Shown: positions 8,036 through 16,461, numbered from the stretch's first letter. The stretch: 64,000 bases of DNA from Hyphomonas polymorpha PS728 (GCF_000685315.1 NZ_ARYM01000001.1:186001-250000); one strand, 5' to 3'. A program made the numbers and translations. Notes: generated by a model from the letters alone, not told the origin.

Positions 8036-9510
8036 ACCCGGAAACCCTCATTGCGGCGGTCCTTATCCTGCCACTGCTGATCGCGGCGGGCATTGCCGCC
8101 ATGGGCAAGTTCCCGAACATCCGGGAAGGCGTCACGATTGTCGGATCGATTGCGCTGTTTGCCGTGGTGATCCAGCTGGCGGCGCTGGTGTCGTCCGGGG
8201 TGCGCCCGGAACTGTTTGTCGGCCAGGCGGCGCCAGGGCTGGCGATTGCGTTCAAGCTGGAACCGCTTGGCGCCTTGTTTGCAGTCGTGGCCAGCGGTCT
8301 CTGGATCGTGAATTCGTTCTATTCCATCGGCTACATGCGCGGGAACCGCGAGCGGAACCAGACGCGTTTCTACATCTGCTTTGCCATTGCCATCTGCGGC
8401 GCCATGGGCGTTGCCTCTGCGGGCAATCTGTTCACGCTTTTCATCTTCTATGAAGTGCTGACGCTGTCGACCTATCCCCTCGTCGCGCACAAGGGAGATG
8501 CCGCAGCCCAGCGCGGCGCACGCATCTACCTGCTGACCCTGCTTGGCACTTCCATCGGTTTCTTCCTGACCGCGATCATGTGGACCTGGTTCGTGGCCGG
8601 TCAGCGTCTGGATTTTGTCGATGGCGGTCTTCTGGCGAATGTCCAGATCTCGCCGGCCGTGGCCAGCGCCCTGCTGCTGCTGTTCGTGTTCGGCATCGGC
8701 AAGGCCGCGCTCATGCCGTTCCATTTCTGGCTGCCCAACGCGATGGTCGCGCCAACGCCGGTCTCTGCGCTGCTGCACGCGGTGGCCGTCGTGAAGGCAG
8801 GGGTGTTCACGGTGCTGAAGGTGTCGATGTACATCTTCGGCGCAGACTTGCTGAATGCGACACCTTCCCGCGAATTCCTGATGGATGTGGCGTGTATCAC
8901 CATTGTGGTGGCGTCGCTGATTGCGCTGACCAAGGACAATCTCAAGGCGCGTCTTGCCTATTCGACCGTGGCGCAGCTGGCCTATGTCACCCTCGGCGCC
9001 ATGCTGGCAGACAAGGCCGGTTTCATGGGCGGTTCGCTGCAGATCGCTGCCCACGCCGCCGCCAAGATCACGCTCTTCATGTGCGCCGGCGCCATCTATG
9101 TGGCCACGGGCCTCACCAACATCTCCGACATGCGCGGCCTCGGCCGGAAGATGCCGCTGATCTTCATCGCCTTCTTCATGGCCTCTCTGTCGATCATCGG
9201 GGTGCCGCCCTTTGCCGGGGACTGGCCGAAATATGAGCTGATGCAGGGCGCGGTCGACCGCGGGGCAGACTGGGTGCCGTTCATCCTGATCGCATCCTCG
9301 GTGCTCAACATTGCCTATCTGCTGCCGATTCCGATCCTGGCGCTGATGCCGCCGCCGCCGGAAGCTCCGGTGAAGGAGTTTAAACGGCCGGGCGGGGCAC
9401 CCGCATTGACGGTGGCGGCACCGCTGTTCACGGCCTTCCTCTGCCTCATCCTCTTCCTGCTGGTCGATCCGATGGGTGACTTCCTGGCCCCGCGCTCGAT
9501 GCGGCCATAA
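8032..9510 (+). CDS. second NuoM/MrpD-like proton-translocating subunit
   Basis: About 492 residues with about 14 membrane helices. Charged residues for proton translocation are conserved: FIFYEVLTLSTYPLV (glutamate), GIGKAALMPFHFWLPNA (lysine) and AHAAAKITLFMCAGAI (lysine). It is a paralog rather than a duplicate of the upstream subunit; the conserved segment APTPVSALLHAVAVVKAG is closer to NuoM/NuoL than to classical MrpD. Overlaps mrpD by four bases. Confidence 0.85.
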   Translation: MNPETLIAAVLILPLLIAAGIAAMGKFPNIREGVTIVGSIALFAVVIQLAALVSSGVRPELFVGQAAPGLAIAFKLEPLGALFAVVASGLWIVNSFYSIGYMRGNRERNQTRFYICFAIAICGAMGVASAGNLFTLFIFYEVLTLSTYPLVAHKGDAAAQRGARIYLLTLLGTSIGFFLTAIMWTWFVAGQRLDFVDGGLLANVQISPAVASALLLLFVFGIGKAALMPFHFWLPNAMVAPTPVSALLHAVAVVKAGVFTVLKVSMYIFGADLLNATPSREFLMDVACITIVVASLIALTKDNLKARLAYSTVAQLAYVTLGAMLADKAGFMGGSLQIAAHAAAKITLFMCAGAIYVATGLTNISDMRGLGRKMPLIFIAFFMASLSIIGVPPFAGDWPKYELMQGAVDRGADWVPFILIASSVLNIAYLLPIPILALMPPPPEAPVKEFKRPGGAPALTVAAPLFTAFLCLILFLLVDPMGDFLAPRSMRP

Positions 9511-9535
9511 CCACAGTTCAGGAGGCCGCGCTGCC

Positions 9536-9979
9536 ATGAGCAACGACACGACCCCTCCCGTACGGGATACGTCTGGCCGCTTCGTGAAAACGGCGGCCGA
9601 AAAGGTCAATGCCATGAGCCGGACCCCGGACGACGGTATCCATCCCATGTCCCGCGTTCTCTTTGGCTGGACCGAGAAGAAGGGTATTGGCGGGATCATC
9701 TTCTGGGGCATGGCGGCCCTGTCGATCATTCTGGTTCTGCTGGACCTGATTGTGCCCCGTCATGAGAAGATCGGGATCGCCAATGCAGTGGGCTTCTACG
9801 CCCTCTGGGGCTTTGCGGCCTTCTCCTTCGTTGTGCTGATGGGCTGGCCGCTGGGCAAGCTGCTGCGCCGCGACGAAAACTATTATGGCGATCTCAGCGG
9901 CCCGCCCGCCGATATCGATCCAGCTATTGCTGACCGCCTGAATGCGGGCGAACCCAAAGCGTTTGAGGGAGAAGAATGA
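9536..9979 (+). CDS. two-helix membrane protein of the Mrp-type operon, unknown
   Basis: About 147 residues: a hydrophilic N-terminus of about 50 residues, a helix GIIFWGMAALSIILVLLDLI, a short loop, a second helix ALWGFAAFSFVVLMGWPLG, and an acidic tail (ENYYGDLSGPPADIDPAIAD). I recognise no named family. It has its own strong AGGAGG ten bases before the ATG and its stop overlaps the next antiporter subunit (ATGA), so it is co-translated with the complex. It may be an accessory or anchoring subunit; that is inferred from position only. Confidence 0.7.
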   Translation: MSNDTTPPVRDTSGRFVKTAAEKVNAMSRTPDDGIHPMSRVLFGWTEKKGIGGIIFWGMAALSIILVLLDLIVPRHEKIGIANAVGFYALWGFAAFSFVVLMGWPLGKLLRRDENYYGDLSGPPADIDPAIADRLNAGEPKAFEGEE

Positions 9980-11754
9980 TGCCGGCTTGGCTTGCTGCCC
10001 TCAATCCCGGCTGGCTGATGATCCTTGTGGGCATCGCCGCCCTGTTCATCCCATACCGCCAGGTCCGCCAGGTGCTCACCGTTGGCACGCCCATCGCCGC
10101 GATCGCGCTGCTCGTAATGGCGCCGCATGAAGTGGACCTGCTGACCGCCGAAGCACTCGACATTACCTTCAGCTTCTACCGCGTCGACAGCCTGAACTTC
10201 ATTTTCGGCCTCGCCTTCCTCATCGCGTCGCTGCTGAACGCCATCTATGCGCTGCACACGAACAATCCCCGCCAGGACGGTATGGCGCTGGCCTATGCCG
10301 GCGCGGCCGTTTCGGCGAGTTTCGCCGGCGACCTGATGACGCTGTTCGTCTTCTGGGAAATCACCGCGATCACTTCGGTCTTCCTGATCCTGCAGGCAGG
10401 CACGCGTGCGGCCTACTTTGCCTCGATGCGCTATCTGGTGATCCAGATCCTGTCGGGCGTGATCCTGCTGGATGGCCTGTCCTATGTCTGGCGGTACAAT
10501 GGCACGCTGTCACTTGAAGCCTTTCAGAGCTTCAGCGATCCCGGTGCGATCTACATTTTCATCGCGCTCGGCATCAAGGCGGCCTTCCCCTTCATGCATA
10601 ACTGGCTGCAGGATTCCTATCCCAAGGCCTCCGTGGTCGGAGCGGTGGTTCTGTCTGCCTTCACCACGAAGCTTGCGGTGTATGGTTTCGCGCGCCTGTT
10701 CCCAGGTTTCGATGCGCTGATCTGGATCGGCGCGATCATGACCGTCTTCCCGGTCTTCTTCGCGGTGATCGAAAACGATCTGCGCCGGGTTCTGGCCTAT
10801 TCGCTGAACAACCAGGTCGGCTTCATGATCTGCGCCATCGGCGTGGGCACAGCCGGGGTTGGCAATGCGCTCGCCCTCAATGGCGCCAGCGCGCATGCCT
10901 TTGCCCACATCATCTACAAGGCCCTGCTGTTCATGAGCATGGGCGCGGTGCTTTACCGGACGGGGACGACCAAGGCGTCGGAACTGGGCGGGCTTTACCG
11001 CTCCATGCCCTGGACGACGCTGTTCTGTATCATCGGCGGTCTGTCGATCTCGGCCTTCCCGCTATTCTCCGGCTTTGTGGCCAAATCGCTGACGATGAGC
11101 GCGGTGGCCTATGAAGGCGTGTCGGATCCCCCCATGGTGGTTGTCTGGCTGATGCTGCTCTTTGCCTCTGCCGGTGTGCTTGAGCATTCAGGCATCAAGA
11201 TCCCGTATTTTGCCTTCTTCGGCCATGACAGTGGCAAGCGGGTGAAGGAAGCGCCGTTCAACATGCTTCTGGCCATGGGGATGGCGGCGTTCCTGTGTAT
11301 CGCTGTCGGCCTGCCGGCGATCATTCCGGGCTTTGGCTATCAGTGGCTCTACAGCCTCCTGCCTTATCCGATTGAGGCCTCGAGCTACCAGCCCTTCACG
11401 CTGGAACATATCCTGACCCAGATGCAGCTTCTGGTGCTGGCCACCTTCGCCTTCATCCTGCTCAAGCGTTTCGCGCTCTATCCGGCCGAGAAGCCCGGCA
11501 CGATCCTCGATACCGACTGGTTTTACCGCAAGGCCGGCTATGGCTTTGTCCAATGGTCGGGCACCGTCTGGGGCAAGATGGGGCCGGCAACGTCCACTCT
11601 GTTCACGCGGTTGTCGGAGCGGGCCTACAAGCGGTTGGAATCTGCCTTCAGTCCGCGAGGCGAGATCGCGCGGGGCGGCTTGTCCGGCGGGGCATCCATC
11701 TGGACCGCCGTTATCCTGGCGGCCGTACTGCTGATGTCTTTCCTGTCGGCATAG
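9976..11754 (+). CDS. third NuoL/MrpA-N/MrpD-like proton-translocating subunit
   Basis: About 592 residues. The Proton_antipo_M core (residues ~100-400) keeps the charged residues: FVFWEITAITSVFL, LGIKAAFPFMHNWL and AHIIYKALLFMSMG. A C-terminal extension of about 150 residues contains an amphipathic stretch and a last helix (WTAVILAAVLLMSFL), somewhat like the lateral helix region of MrpA/NuoL. It probably takes the place of the MrpA N-terminal subunit, which is otherwise missing; this assignment is an inference. It is the last gene of the operon. Confidence 0.83.
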   Translation: MMPAWLAALNPGWLMILVGIAALFIPYRQVRQVLTVGTPIAAIALLVMAPHEVDLLTAEALDITFSFYRVDSLNFIFGLAFLIASLLNAIYALHTNNPRQDGMALAYAGAAVSASFAGDLMTLFVFWEITAITSVFLILQAGTRAAYFASMRYLVIQILSGVILLDGLSYVWRYNGTLSLEAFQSFSDPGAIYIFIALGIKAAFPFMHNWLQDSYPKASVVGAVVLSAFTTKLAVYGFARLFPGFDALIWIGAIMTVFPVFFAVIENDLRRVLAYSLNNQVGFMICAIGVGTAGVGNALALNGASAHAFAHIIYKALLFMSMGAVLYRTGTTKASELGGLYRSMPWTTLFCIIGGLSISAFPLFSGFVAKSLTMSAVAYEGVSDPPMVVVWLMLLFASAGVLEHSGIKIPYFAFFGHDSGKRVKEAPFNMLLAMGMAAFLCIAVGLPAIIPGFGYQWLYSLLPYPIEASSYQPFTLEHILTQMQLLVLATFAFILLKRFALYPAEKPGTILDTDWFYRKAGYGFVQWSGTVWGKMGPATSTLFTRLSERAYKRLESAFSPRGEIARGGLSGGASIWTAVILAAVLLMSFLSA

Positions 11755-11767
11755 CGGGATAACAAAA

Positions 11768-11802
11768 CGGCCAGCCGGTTCATCTTGGCTGGCCGATTTT
11801 TT
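11768..11802 (+). terminator. rho-independent terminator of the Mrp-type operon
   Basis: A perfect 9-bp stem (CGGCCAGCC at 11768-11776 pairing with GGCTGGCCG at 11787-11795), a 10-base loop and a following run of T residues, 13 bases after the stop codon of the last operon gene. Confidence 0.9.
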
Positions 11803-11879
11803 CCATTCGAACCTACTCTCACTGGTGCAATAAAGCCTCAATGGAAGCAGTCCGGCAGCCAGTGTCGGAATTTCTGTAT

Positions 11880-11907
11880 TTGACGTTTGTCAGAGGTGAC
11901 ATACGCT
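11880..11907 (+). promoter_or_regulatory. candidate sigma-70 promoter of the MucR gene
   Basis: TTGACG at 11880-11885 and TACGCT at 11902-11907 with a 16-base spacer. Transcription would begin about 20-25 bases before the ATG at 11935, which supports that ATG over the earlier in-frame TTG. The -10 element is a weak match. Confidence 0.35.
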
Positions 11908-11934
11908 TCCCAAGTAATCGATGGGGTGCTGGGT

Positions 11935-12348
11935 ATGCCGGAAGAAGAGAACGTATCGGTCAGGTCGAACGATTTCGTTGTATATGCTACAGAAATCGTG
12001 GCTGCGTATGTCCGGAATAATGCGGTGCAAACGACTGAACTTCCGGATTTGATTCGCAATGTTCACCGCTCTCTTGTGGAGCTCGGCGACCCGGTAAGTG
12101 AACCGGAGCGGCTCAAACCGGCGGTTTCGGTGAAAAAATCCATCCAGCACGACTATCTGATCTGCCTGGAAGACGGGCTGAAATTCAAATCTCTGAAGCG
12201 CCACCTGCGGTCCAAATACGACATGTCGCCGGATGAGTATCGCGAGAAGTGGGGATTGCCGGCAGACTATCCCATGGTGGCGCCAGGTTATTCCGCGCAA
12301 CGTTCAAAACTGGCCAAGAAAATGGGTCTCGGCCGGCAAGAACGCTAA
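11935..12348 (+). CDS. MucR/Ros family transcriptional regulator
   Basis: About 137 residues. The N-terminal helix region FVVYATEIVAAYVRNNAV mediates oligomerisation in MucR proteins. The C-terminal DNA-binding part ICLEDGLKFKSLKRHLRSKY is followed by YREKWGLPADYPMVAPGY, the Ros/MucR signature. Classical Ros coordinates zinc through Cys2His2; here the second cysteine is aspartate (CLED) and the second histidine position reads K-Y, so only two classical ligands remain. MucR proteins bind AT-rich DNA and act globally on surface and cell-cycle genes in alphaproteobacteria. An earlier TTG (11887) is in frame but overlaps the candidate promoter. Confidence 0.9.
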   Translation: MPEEENVSVRSNDFVVYATEIVAAYVRNNAVQTTELPDLIRNVHRSLVELGDPVSEPERLKPAVSVKKSIQHDYLICLEDGLKFKSLKRHLRSKYDMSPDEYREKWGLPADYPMVAPGYSAQRSKLAKKMGLGRQER

Positions 12349-12459
12349 GCATAGCGCAAGAAAACGCGGGTCGTTGCGAAATCGAAATGAAATATTTCGC
12401 TAATCTATGTTAACAAATTCCTTCGTTGACTCTTGATCCCGGAGTCTACTCGCGCGATA

Positions 12460-12480
12460 GGTGATTCTTATCGAATCACC
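12460..12480. promoter_or_regulatory. perfect inverted repeat upstream of the PAS gene
   Basis: GGTGATTC, five bases, then GAATCACC: a perfect 8-bp inverted repeat ending 15 bases before the ATG at 12496. It could be an operator or a 5'-leader hairpin next to the ribosome-binding site; there is no T-run, so it is not a terminator for the MucR gene. Confidence 0.4.
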
Positions 12481-12495
12481 GCGGGGGCGGCAGTC

Positions 12496-12996
12496 ATGCG
12501 TCAACAGAATGTTTTTGCAGGCATCACCGATGCTCAGGAAGTGCTGATCCAGCACTGGCAATCGCGCCGTGATGGCCATGGCCGGGTTGCGCGGGACAAT
12601 ATCGATCCCGGCGCCCTGCGCAGCGCGCTGGCCTGTATTTCAATCGTCGAAGTGGATGGGGCCGGGGAATGCCGGTTCCGGATCGCCGGATCGAGGCTGC
12701 GCGAGATTTTCGGTGTCGAGGTGCGGGGCATGCGCCTGACTGAAATCGCCGGAGCTCATGGCGAGTGTTATGCTCTCGGACTATCAGCCGCGCTGGAGCG
12801 GGGCGAGCCGGTGGGCGGCATCATCGAGACCGGCGGGCGTATCCATGCCTGGCTCCGCTTACCGCTGGTGGGTGATGATGGCGCGCTCAGCCAGGTTCTG
12901 TGCCATGACGAGCTCCTGCCAAGCCGCCGCTTGCTCCGGACCATCCCCAAGGATGACCGGCTTATCCAACATCCCAGATCGCGTTTTGCCGCCTGA
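12496..12996 (+). CDS. PAS domain protein (PAS_5-like)
   Basis: About 166 residues: a single PAS-like domain (ITDAQEVLIQHWQSRR, then LACISIVEVDGAGECRFRIAG and GSRLREIFGVEVRGMRL) with no output domain. This arrangement matches the PAS_5 family common in alphaproteobacteria, which includes the cell-cycle regulator MopJ; assignment to MopJ itself is not claimed. The ATG at 12496 was preferred to an upstream in-frame ATG at 12433 because it begins the conserved region and the extra part would cover the inverted repeat. Confidence 0.65.
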   Translation: MRQQNVFAGITDAQEVLIQHWQSRRDGHGRVARDNIDPGALRSALACISIVEVDGAGECRFRIAGSRLREIFGVEVRGMRLTEIAGAHGECYALGLSAALERGEPVGGIIETGGRIHAWLRLPLVGDDGALSQVLCHDELLPSRRLLRTIPKDDRLIQHPRSRFAA

Positions 12997-13104
12997 TCCC
13001 CAGCATTTTCCGGGCGCTTGCTTGCCGCGGAGGCGGAGGCCCAAGACAGCCCTCTCTGCGCTGATTGCGGCTTATGACCTTGCCGTCAGGGGGCGCTGAA
13101 GGCG

Positions 13105-13533
13105 CTAGCCTGCCAGCGCGGCCCCGGCATCGCGCCGGATGCGCGCCAGCATCGAAGCGAGCCCATTCGACCGCTGCGCTGTCAGAGCGCCTTTGACGCC
13201 GATCTCGTCGAGGAAGCTTTCCGCATCGAAGGCCGCCGCTTCCTTCAGGTCCGATCCGGAATACAGCCGGATGAGCAGGGCGATCAGTCCGGAAACGATC
13301 ATTGCATCGGATTCGGCCCGCACCTTGATCTGGCCATTCTCGATCCGGGTGACCATCCAGACCTGCGAGGCGCAGCCGCGCACCTTGTTCTCCTCGGTGC
13401 GCTCCTCGGCGTTCAGCGGCGGGTTCTGCTTACCCAGATCAATGATGTGGGCGTAACGAGCCTCCCAATCCTCCAGCCAGGAGAATTCTTCTCGGATGTC
13501 GGCAGCGGCGTCTTGAATGCTCATCGGCGTCAT
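13105..13533 (-). CDS. sufE: SufE-type cysteine desulfurase activator
   Basis: About 142 residues. The core FSWLEDWEARYAHIIDLGK, the region ENKVRGCASQVWM with the sulfur-accepting cysteine, and SDAMIVSGLIALLIRLYSG define SufE/CsdE. The protein takes persulfide sulfur from SufS and stimulates iron-sulfur cluster assembly in the cytoplasm. The start is ATG at 13533 or 13524; neither has a clear ribosome-binding site. No other suf genes are in the window. Confidence 0.9.
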   Translation of the reverse strand: MTPMSIQDAAADIREEFSWLEDWEARYAHIIDLGKQNPPLNAEERTEENKVRGCASQVWMVTRIENGQIKVRAESDAMIVSGLIALLIRLYSGSDLKEAAAFDAESFLDEIGVKGALTAQRSNGLASMLARIRRDAGAALAG

Positions 13534-13550
13534 CTGGGGCAAGCGGGGCA

Positions 13551-13586
13551 AAAAATAAACCCCGGCGCAGGCGCTGCGCCGGGGTT
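13551..13586 (-). terminator. rho-independent terminator of the secreted-protein gene
   Basis: A perfect 12-bp stem (AACCCCGGCGCA at 13558-13569 pairing with 13575-13586), a five-base loop, then on the minus strand a T-rich tail. It lies just after the stop of the gene at 13610-14581 and before the SufE start. Confidence 0.88.
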
Positions 13587-13609
13587 CAATGAAAATCTGC
13601 AGCTTGCGC

Positions 13610-14581
13610 CTATTTGTAAACGGCGCCGAGGCAGTCAGCGATTTCGGCAAGCGCGTGCTGGCTGATGCAGTGGGGAACCTCAAACTCCTGACCCACGCCG
13701 GCGACGCAGCCTTGCAGCTGAAGGTTCTGCATCTTCATGCAGCTCTGGACGCTGGGCTCCAGCATCACACGGCTGAGCTTGGCTTCTTCAACCGCGTCGG
13801 CGCCCAGAATGCGCAGCGCAGCCACCGAAGCGATCTGGTTTGCCACCGGCTCCTTGCCATACTTCACCTTCTTCTTGCCGCCGGTGAAACTACCGGTGAG
13901 GAAGGTGGGCAGGCGTACGGCCGTTGCCACATCAGATGCGGTCGCAACGGCTGTCGTCACGCCGGCTGCATTGGTGTCTGAAAGCGGCGTGGCGCTGGGC
14001 GCGACGAGGGCGGCGAGGATAAGATTGTCGGCCGCCTGGCCTTTGCCTTGCAGCACTTTGACGTTTTCCGCGCGGCGGCTGCCATCGCGGATGCGCGACT
14101 TGGCCCAGCCATAGCCTTGAAGGGAATAACCTTGCTCCTTGACGATGGCAGCGTTGGAATAAAGCCGTGCGAGATCTTCATCTGTCACAGCGATCGCAGA
14201 ACCGACCGCATCGTCACCGCCTTTGAGCGAGCGGGCATAGCCCCCACCGGTGGCGAAGCTGTTGACCACACGGTCACGGCCATAAAAGGCCTCGATATCG
14301 CGTACGTTGGCGCGGAAATCGGGATCCTGCGAGGCGACCAGGGCGGAGTAGGAAATCCAGCCCCGCGTCAGCTGATCGGCATTGTAGGAGCCGAGCGTTT
14401 CAAGGGCGGCATCAATGTCGCCCGAAGATTTGAAAGGTTTACCACCGACTTTATCTGCGTCGGACTGGTAGGTCATATAGACGGCGGCCTTTTCCGAGAC
14501 CGGGTCCTTGCCTTGAGCTATCGATACGCCGGCAAGCCCAGCTACTGCCAGAACCGCTGCGAAAACCCGCAATGCAGCCAT
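13610..14581 (-). CDS. secreted protein of unknown function
   Basis: About 323 residues with a clear signal peptide (MAALRVFAAVLAVAGLAGVSIAQG, cleavage likely after AQ, residues ~22-23). The mature protein has no membrane segment and four cysteines in the last 55 residues (contexts SCMKM, GCVAG, HCISQ, DCLGA), which could form two disulfides in the periplasm. I do not recognise a family. The start at 14581 follows GGGAGAG; an upstream in-frame ATG is not credible because it would precede the signal peptide. It is monocistronic, with its own strong terminator, suggesting good expression. Confidence 0.7.
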   Translation of the reverse strand: MAALRVFAAVLAVAGLAGVSIAQGKDPVSEKAAVYMTYQSDADKVGGKPFKSSGDIDAALETLGSYNADQLTRGWISYSALVASQDPDFRANVRDIEAFYGRDRVVNSFATGGGYARSLKGGDDAVGSAIAVTDEDLARLYSNAAIVKEQGYSLQGYGWAKSRIRDGSRRAENVKVLQGKGQAADNLILAALVAPSATPLSDTNAAGVTTAVATASDVATAVRLPTFLTGSFTGGKKKVKYGKEPVANQIASVAALRILGADAVEEAKLSRVMLEPSVQSCMKMQNLQLQGCVAGVGQEFEVPHCISQHALAEIADCLGAVYK

Positions 14582-14741
14582 GTTTCTCTCTCCCTCACGC
14601 GACACGCGATAGTGATGCCTTAACTTCCCTGACGGGGGAACCTCGCCTTGTCTGTTTGCCACATTACAAATACAGCAGGTGATCGTTCTGGCAGAAAATG
14701 CCTAATAAATCTCTCTGGGGTGTTAACGCTTGGACCCCCGT

Positions 14742-16343
14742 ATGTCGCAGAAGCGATTACAGTTTGTTCACGTTGCCTGGCTCGCATTGTGCGGCGGCAG
14801 CGGGCTTGCGGGCCTGATCGCAGGTGCGCCCCTGTGGCCGGTGCTTGCGATCATGGTTACCGCGAGCGTGCCCGGAATCGCGGGAAGCCTCGTTCCGGCA
14901 GGTGATTCGCTTTGGCGCGGACTGGTCGTGATTGCCTGGACGGTGGTGGCTCTTGCCGGACTGATTCTGACCGGTGGGGGCGCTTCTCCCTTAACCATAC
15001 TGCTACTGGCGGCGCCTCTGGCCGGGCTTCTGGCCGGCGCCCGCCGCATGGCCGCCGAAGCGGGGGTTTTTGCAACCTTCGCCCTGTTCCTGGTGCTGGT
15101 GGGCGGGGCCCTTGGCTGGGTGCCTCAGCCTGCCGGATGGGCCGGGGCCGTAGCGGTTCCATTTGCCTTTTCCGGGCTCGTTGTTTCCGCGCTGATGGTG
15201 TGGATGCTGGTGCATTCCGGACTGGCAGAAAAACTCCAACAGAAACTCCAACCAGACGCCGCTGCGCTACCGGAAACCTCCAACCATGCTGCGGCCCCCG
15301 CCCGCCCGATGGTGCCGCCTCTGCCCGGACATGGCGCCGCGCTGCTGGATGTGACGCCGGAAGGCCGCCTGCGCGGCGCGGCCGGGGACACGTTTGGGCT
15401 GCGGGCCTTGAGGCCGGGCGCGGCGTTGACCTCACTTTTCGAACCAGGCGGGCTGCCCGGCGATATTACTCAGCCGGGCGCATGCGTGACCGGGGAAGCC
15501 ACGCTGATTTCCGGGCAGCGTGTTCTGATTGCCGCCGAGACCAGTTCTGGCGGCGCAGCGATACTCCTCTTCGCGCCGCCGGCGGGGCTGCCCGACCCTC
15601 AGGAGGATGCGCGCGCGGACTTCGAGGAAGAACTGAAAAGGCGCACGGCCTTCTTCGCCTCTCTGGGCCATGACCTGCGTACACCCCTGCACGCCATTCT
15701 GGGCTATGCCGAGATCATGCAGGCAGAACTCATGGGGCCGATGCCCGAGGTGTATGCGGATTATCCGGCAATCATCCATGAGAGCGGTACGGACCTGCTG
15801 CTACTGGTCGATGACATACTCGACCTGGCCCGCGCCGAGGCTGGCCAACCCCGCCTTGATCCCGAGCCTGTGGATCTGTCGGCCTCCGCAGAGTCCGTCA
15901 TGCGCCAATTGAAAGGTCACGCTGACCGCGCCGGGGTAACGCTGAAGCTGAAATCCCAAGGCGAGGCCTGGGCAGAGGCTGACGCCCGCGCCGTGCGCCA
16001 GATCTGGCAGAACCTGGTCTCCAACGCGATCAAGTATTCCGGCAATGGCAAGACCGTTACCCTGGAAACCCGGATTGAGGGGGGAGCTGCGATCCTCAGC
16101 GTTCAGGACAGGGGCGCGGGCATTCCCGCCGCCGATCTTGCCCGCCTCACCCAGCCCTTTGCGCAGGCGACGGGCGCCAAGGCCGGGACCGGGCTTGGCC
16201 TGTCGGTCGTGCGCCGGTTTGCAGAGCTGCATGGCGGTGAGCTGCGCCTGAGTTCGAAACCGGGCCGGGGAACCAAGGCAGAGGTGATCCTGCCTCGCGC
16301 CAGTGACGCCGATCTCAGACCGCTCGATGAAGCGGCGGAATGA
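14742..16343 (+). CDS. membrane sensor histidine kinase
   Basis: About 533 residues. Around five to six membrane helices occupy residues ~10-165, followed by a linker of about 130 residues. The HisKA dimerisation domain has the H-box FASLGHDLRTPLHAILGYAE (~residue 305), and the HATPase domain has IWQNLVSNAIKYSG (N-box), DRGAGIP and TGLGLSVVRR (G-boxes), so it should be an active kinase. No response regulator is adjacent, so it is an orphan; the H-box variant GHDLRTP recalls the alphaproteobacterial PleC/DivJ/PdhS-like kinases but assignment is not possible. A TTG four codons upstream is an alternative start. Confidence 0.85.
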   Translation: MSQKRLQFVHVAWLALCGGSGLAGLIAGAPLWPVLAIMVTASVPGIAGSLVPAGDSLWRGLVVIAWTVVALAGLILTGGGASPLTILLLAAPLAGLLAGARRMAAEAGVFATFALFLVLVGGALGWVPQPAGWAGAVAVPFAFSGLVVSALMVWMLVHSGLAEKLQQKLQPDAAALPETSNHAAAPARPMVPPLPGHGAALLDVTPEGRLRGAAGDTFGLRALRPGAALTSLFEPGGLPGDITQPGACVTGEATLISGQRVLIAAETSSGGAAILLFAPPAGLPDPQEDARADFEEELKRRTAFFASLGHDLRTPLHAILGYAEIMQAELMGPMPEVYADYPAIIHESGTDLLLLVDDILDLARAEAGQPRLDPEPVDLSASAESVMRQLKGHADRAGVTLKLKSQGEAWAEADARAVRQIWQNLVSNAIKYSGNGKTVTLETRIEGGAAILSVQDRGAGIPAADLARLTQPFAQATGAKAGTGLGLSVVRRFAELHGGELRLSSKPGRGTKAEVILPRASDADLRPLDEAAE

Positions 16344-16461
16344 CCACCTTTTCGCCGTGTTTGTGTGTATTTCTGGGTTAACGCGGTTCTGAGGCACGCT
16401 TCAGACGATGGGACTTTACGGAGTTGTGGTAGGACGCGCTCCGGGAATGTGGTGGGACATT

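Noticed and set aside
6398-9729. Very long open frames on the minus strand opposite the antiporter genes (about 498 and 592 codons).
   Set aside because: They are antisense to well-supported membrane-protein genes, rich in His, Arg, Gln and Glu as expected from complementing GC-rich codons, and match no protein family.
11887-11934. Earlier TTG start for the MucR regulator.
   Set aside because: It would place coding sequence over the best promoter candidate and adds residues not matching the family N-terminus.
12400-12420. TTAAC-type half-sites resembling CtrA boxes here and in other gaps (for example near 14720, 16378 and 46370).
   Set aside because: None has the full TTAA-N7-TTAA spacing; the nearest pairs have six-base spacers, so a CtrA site cannot be claimed.
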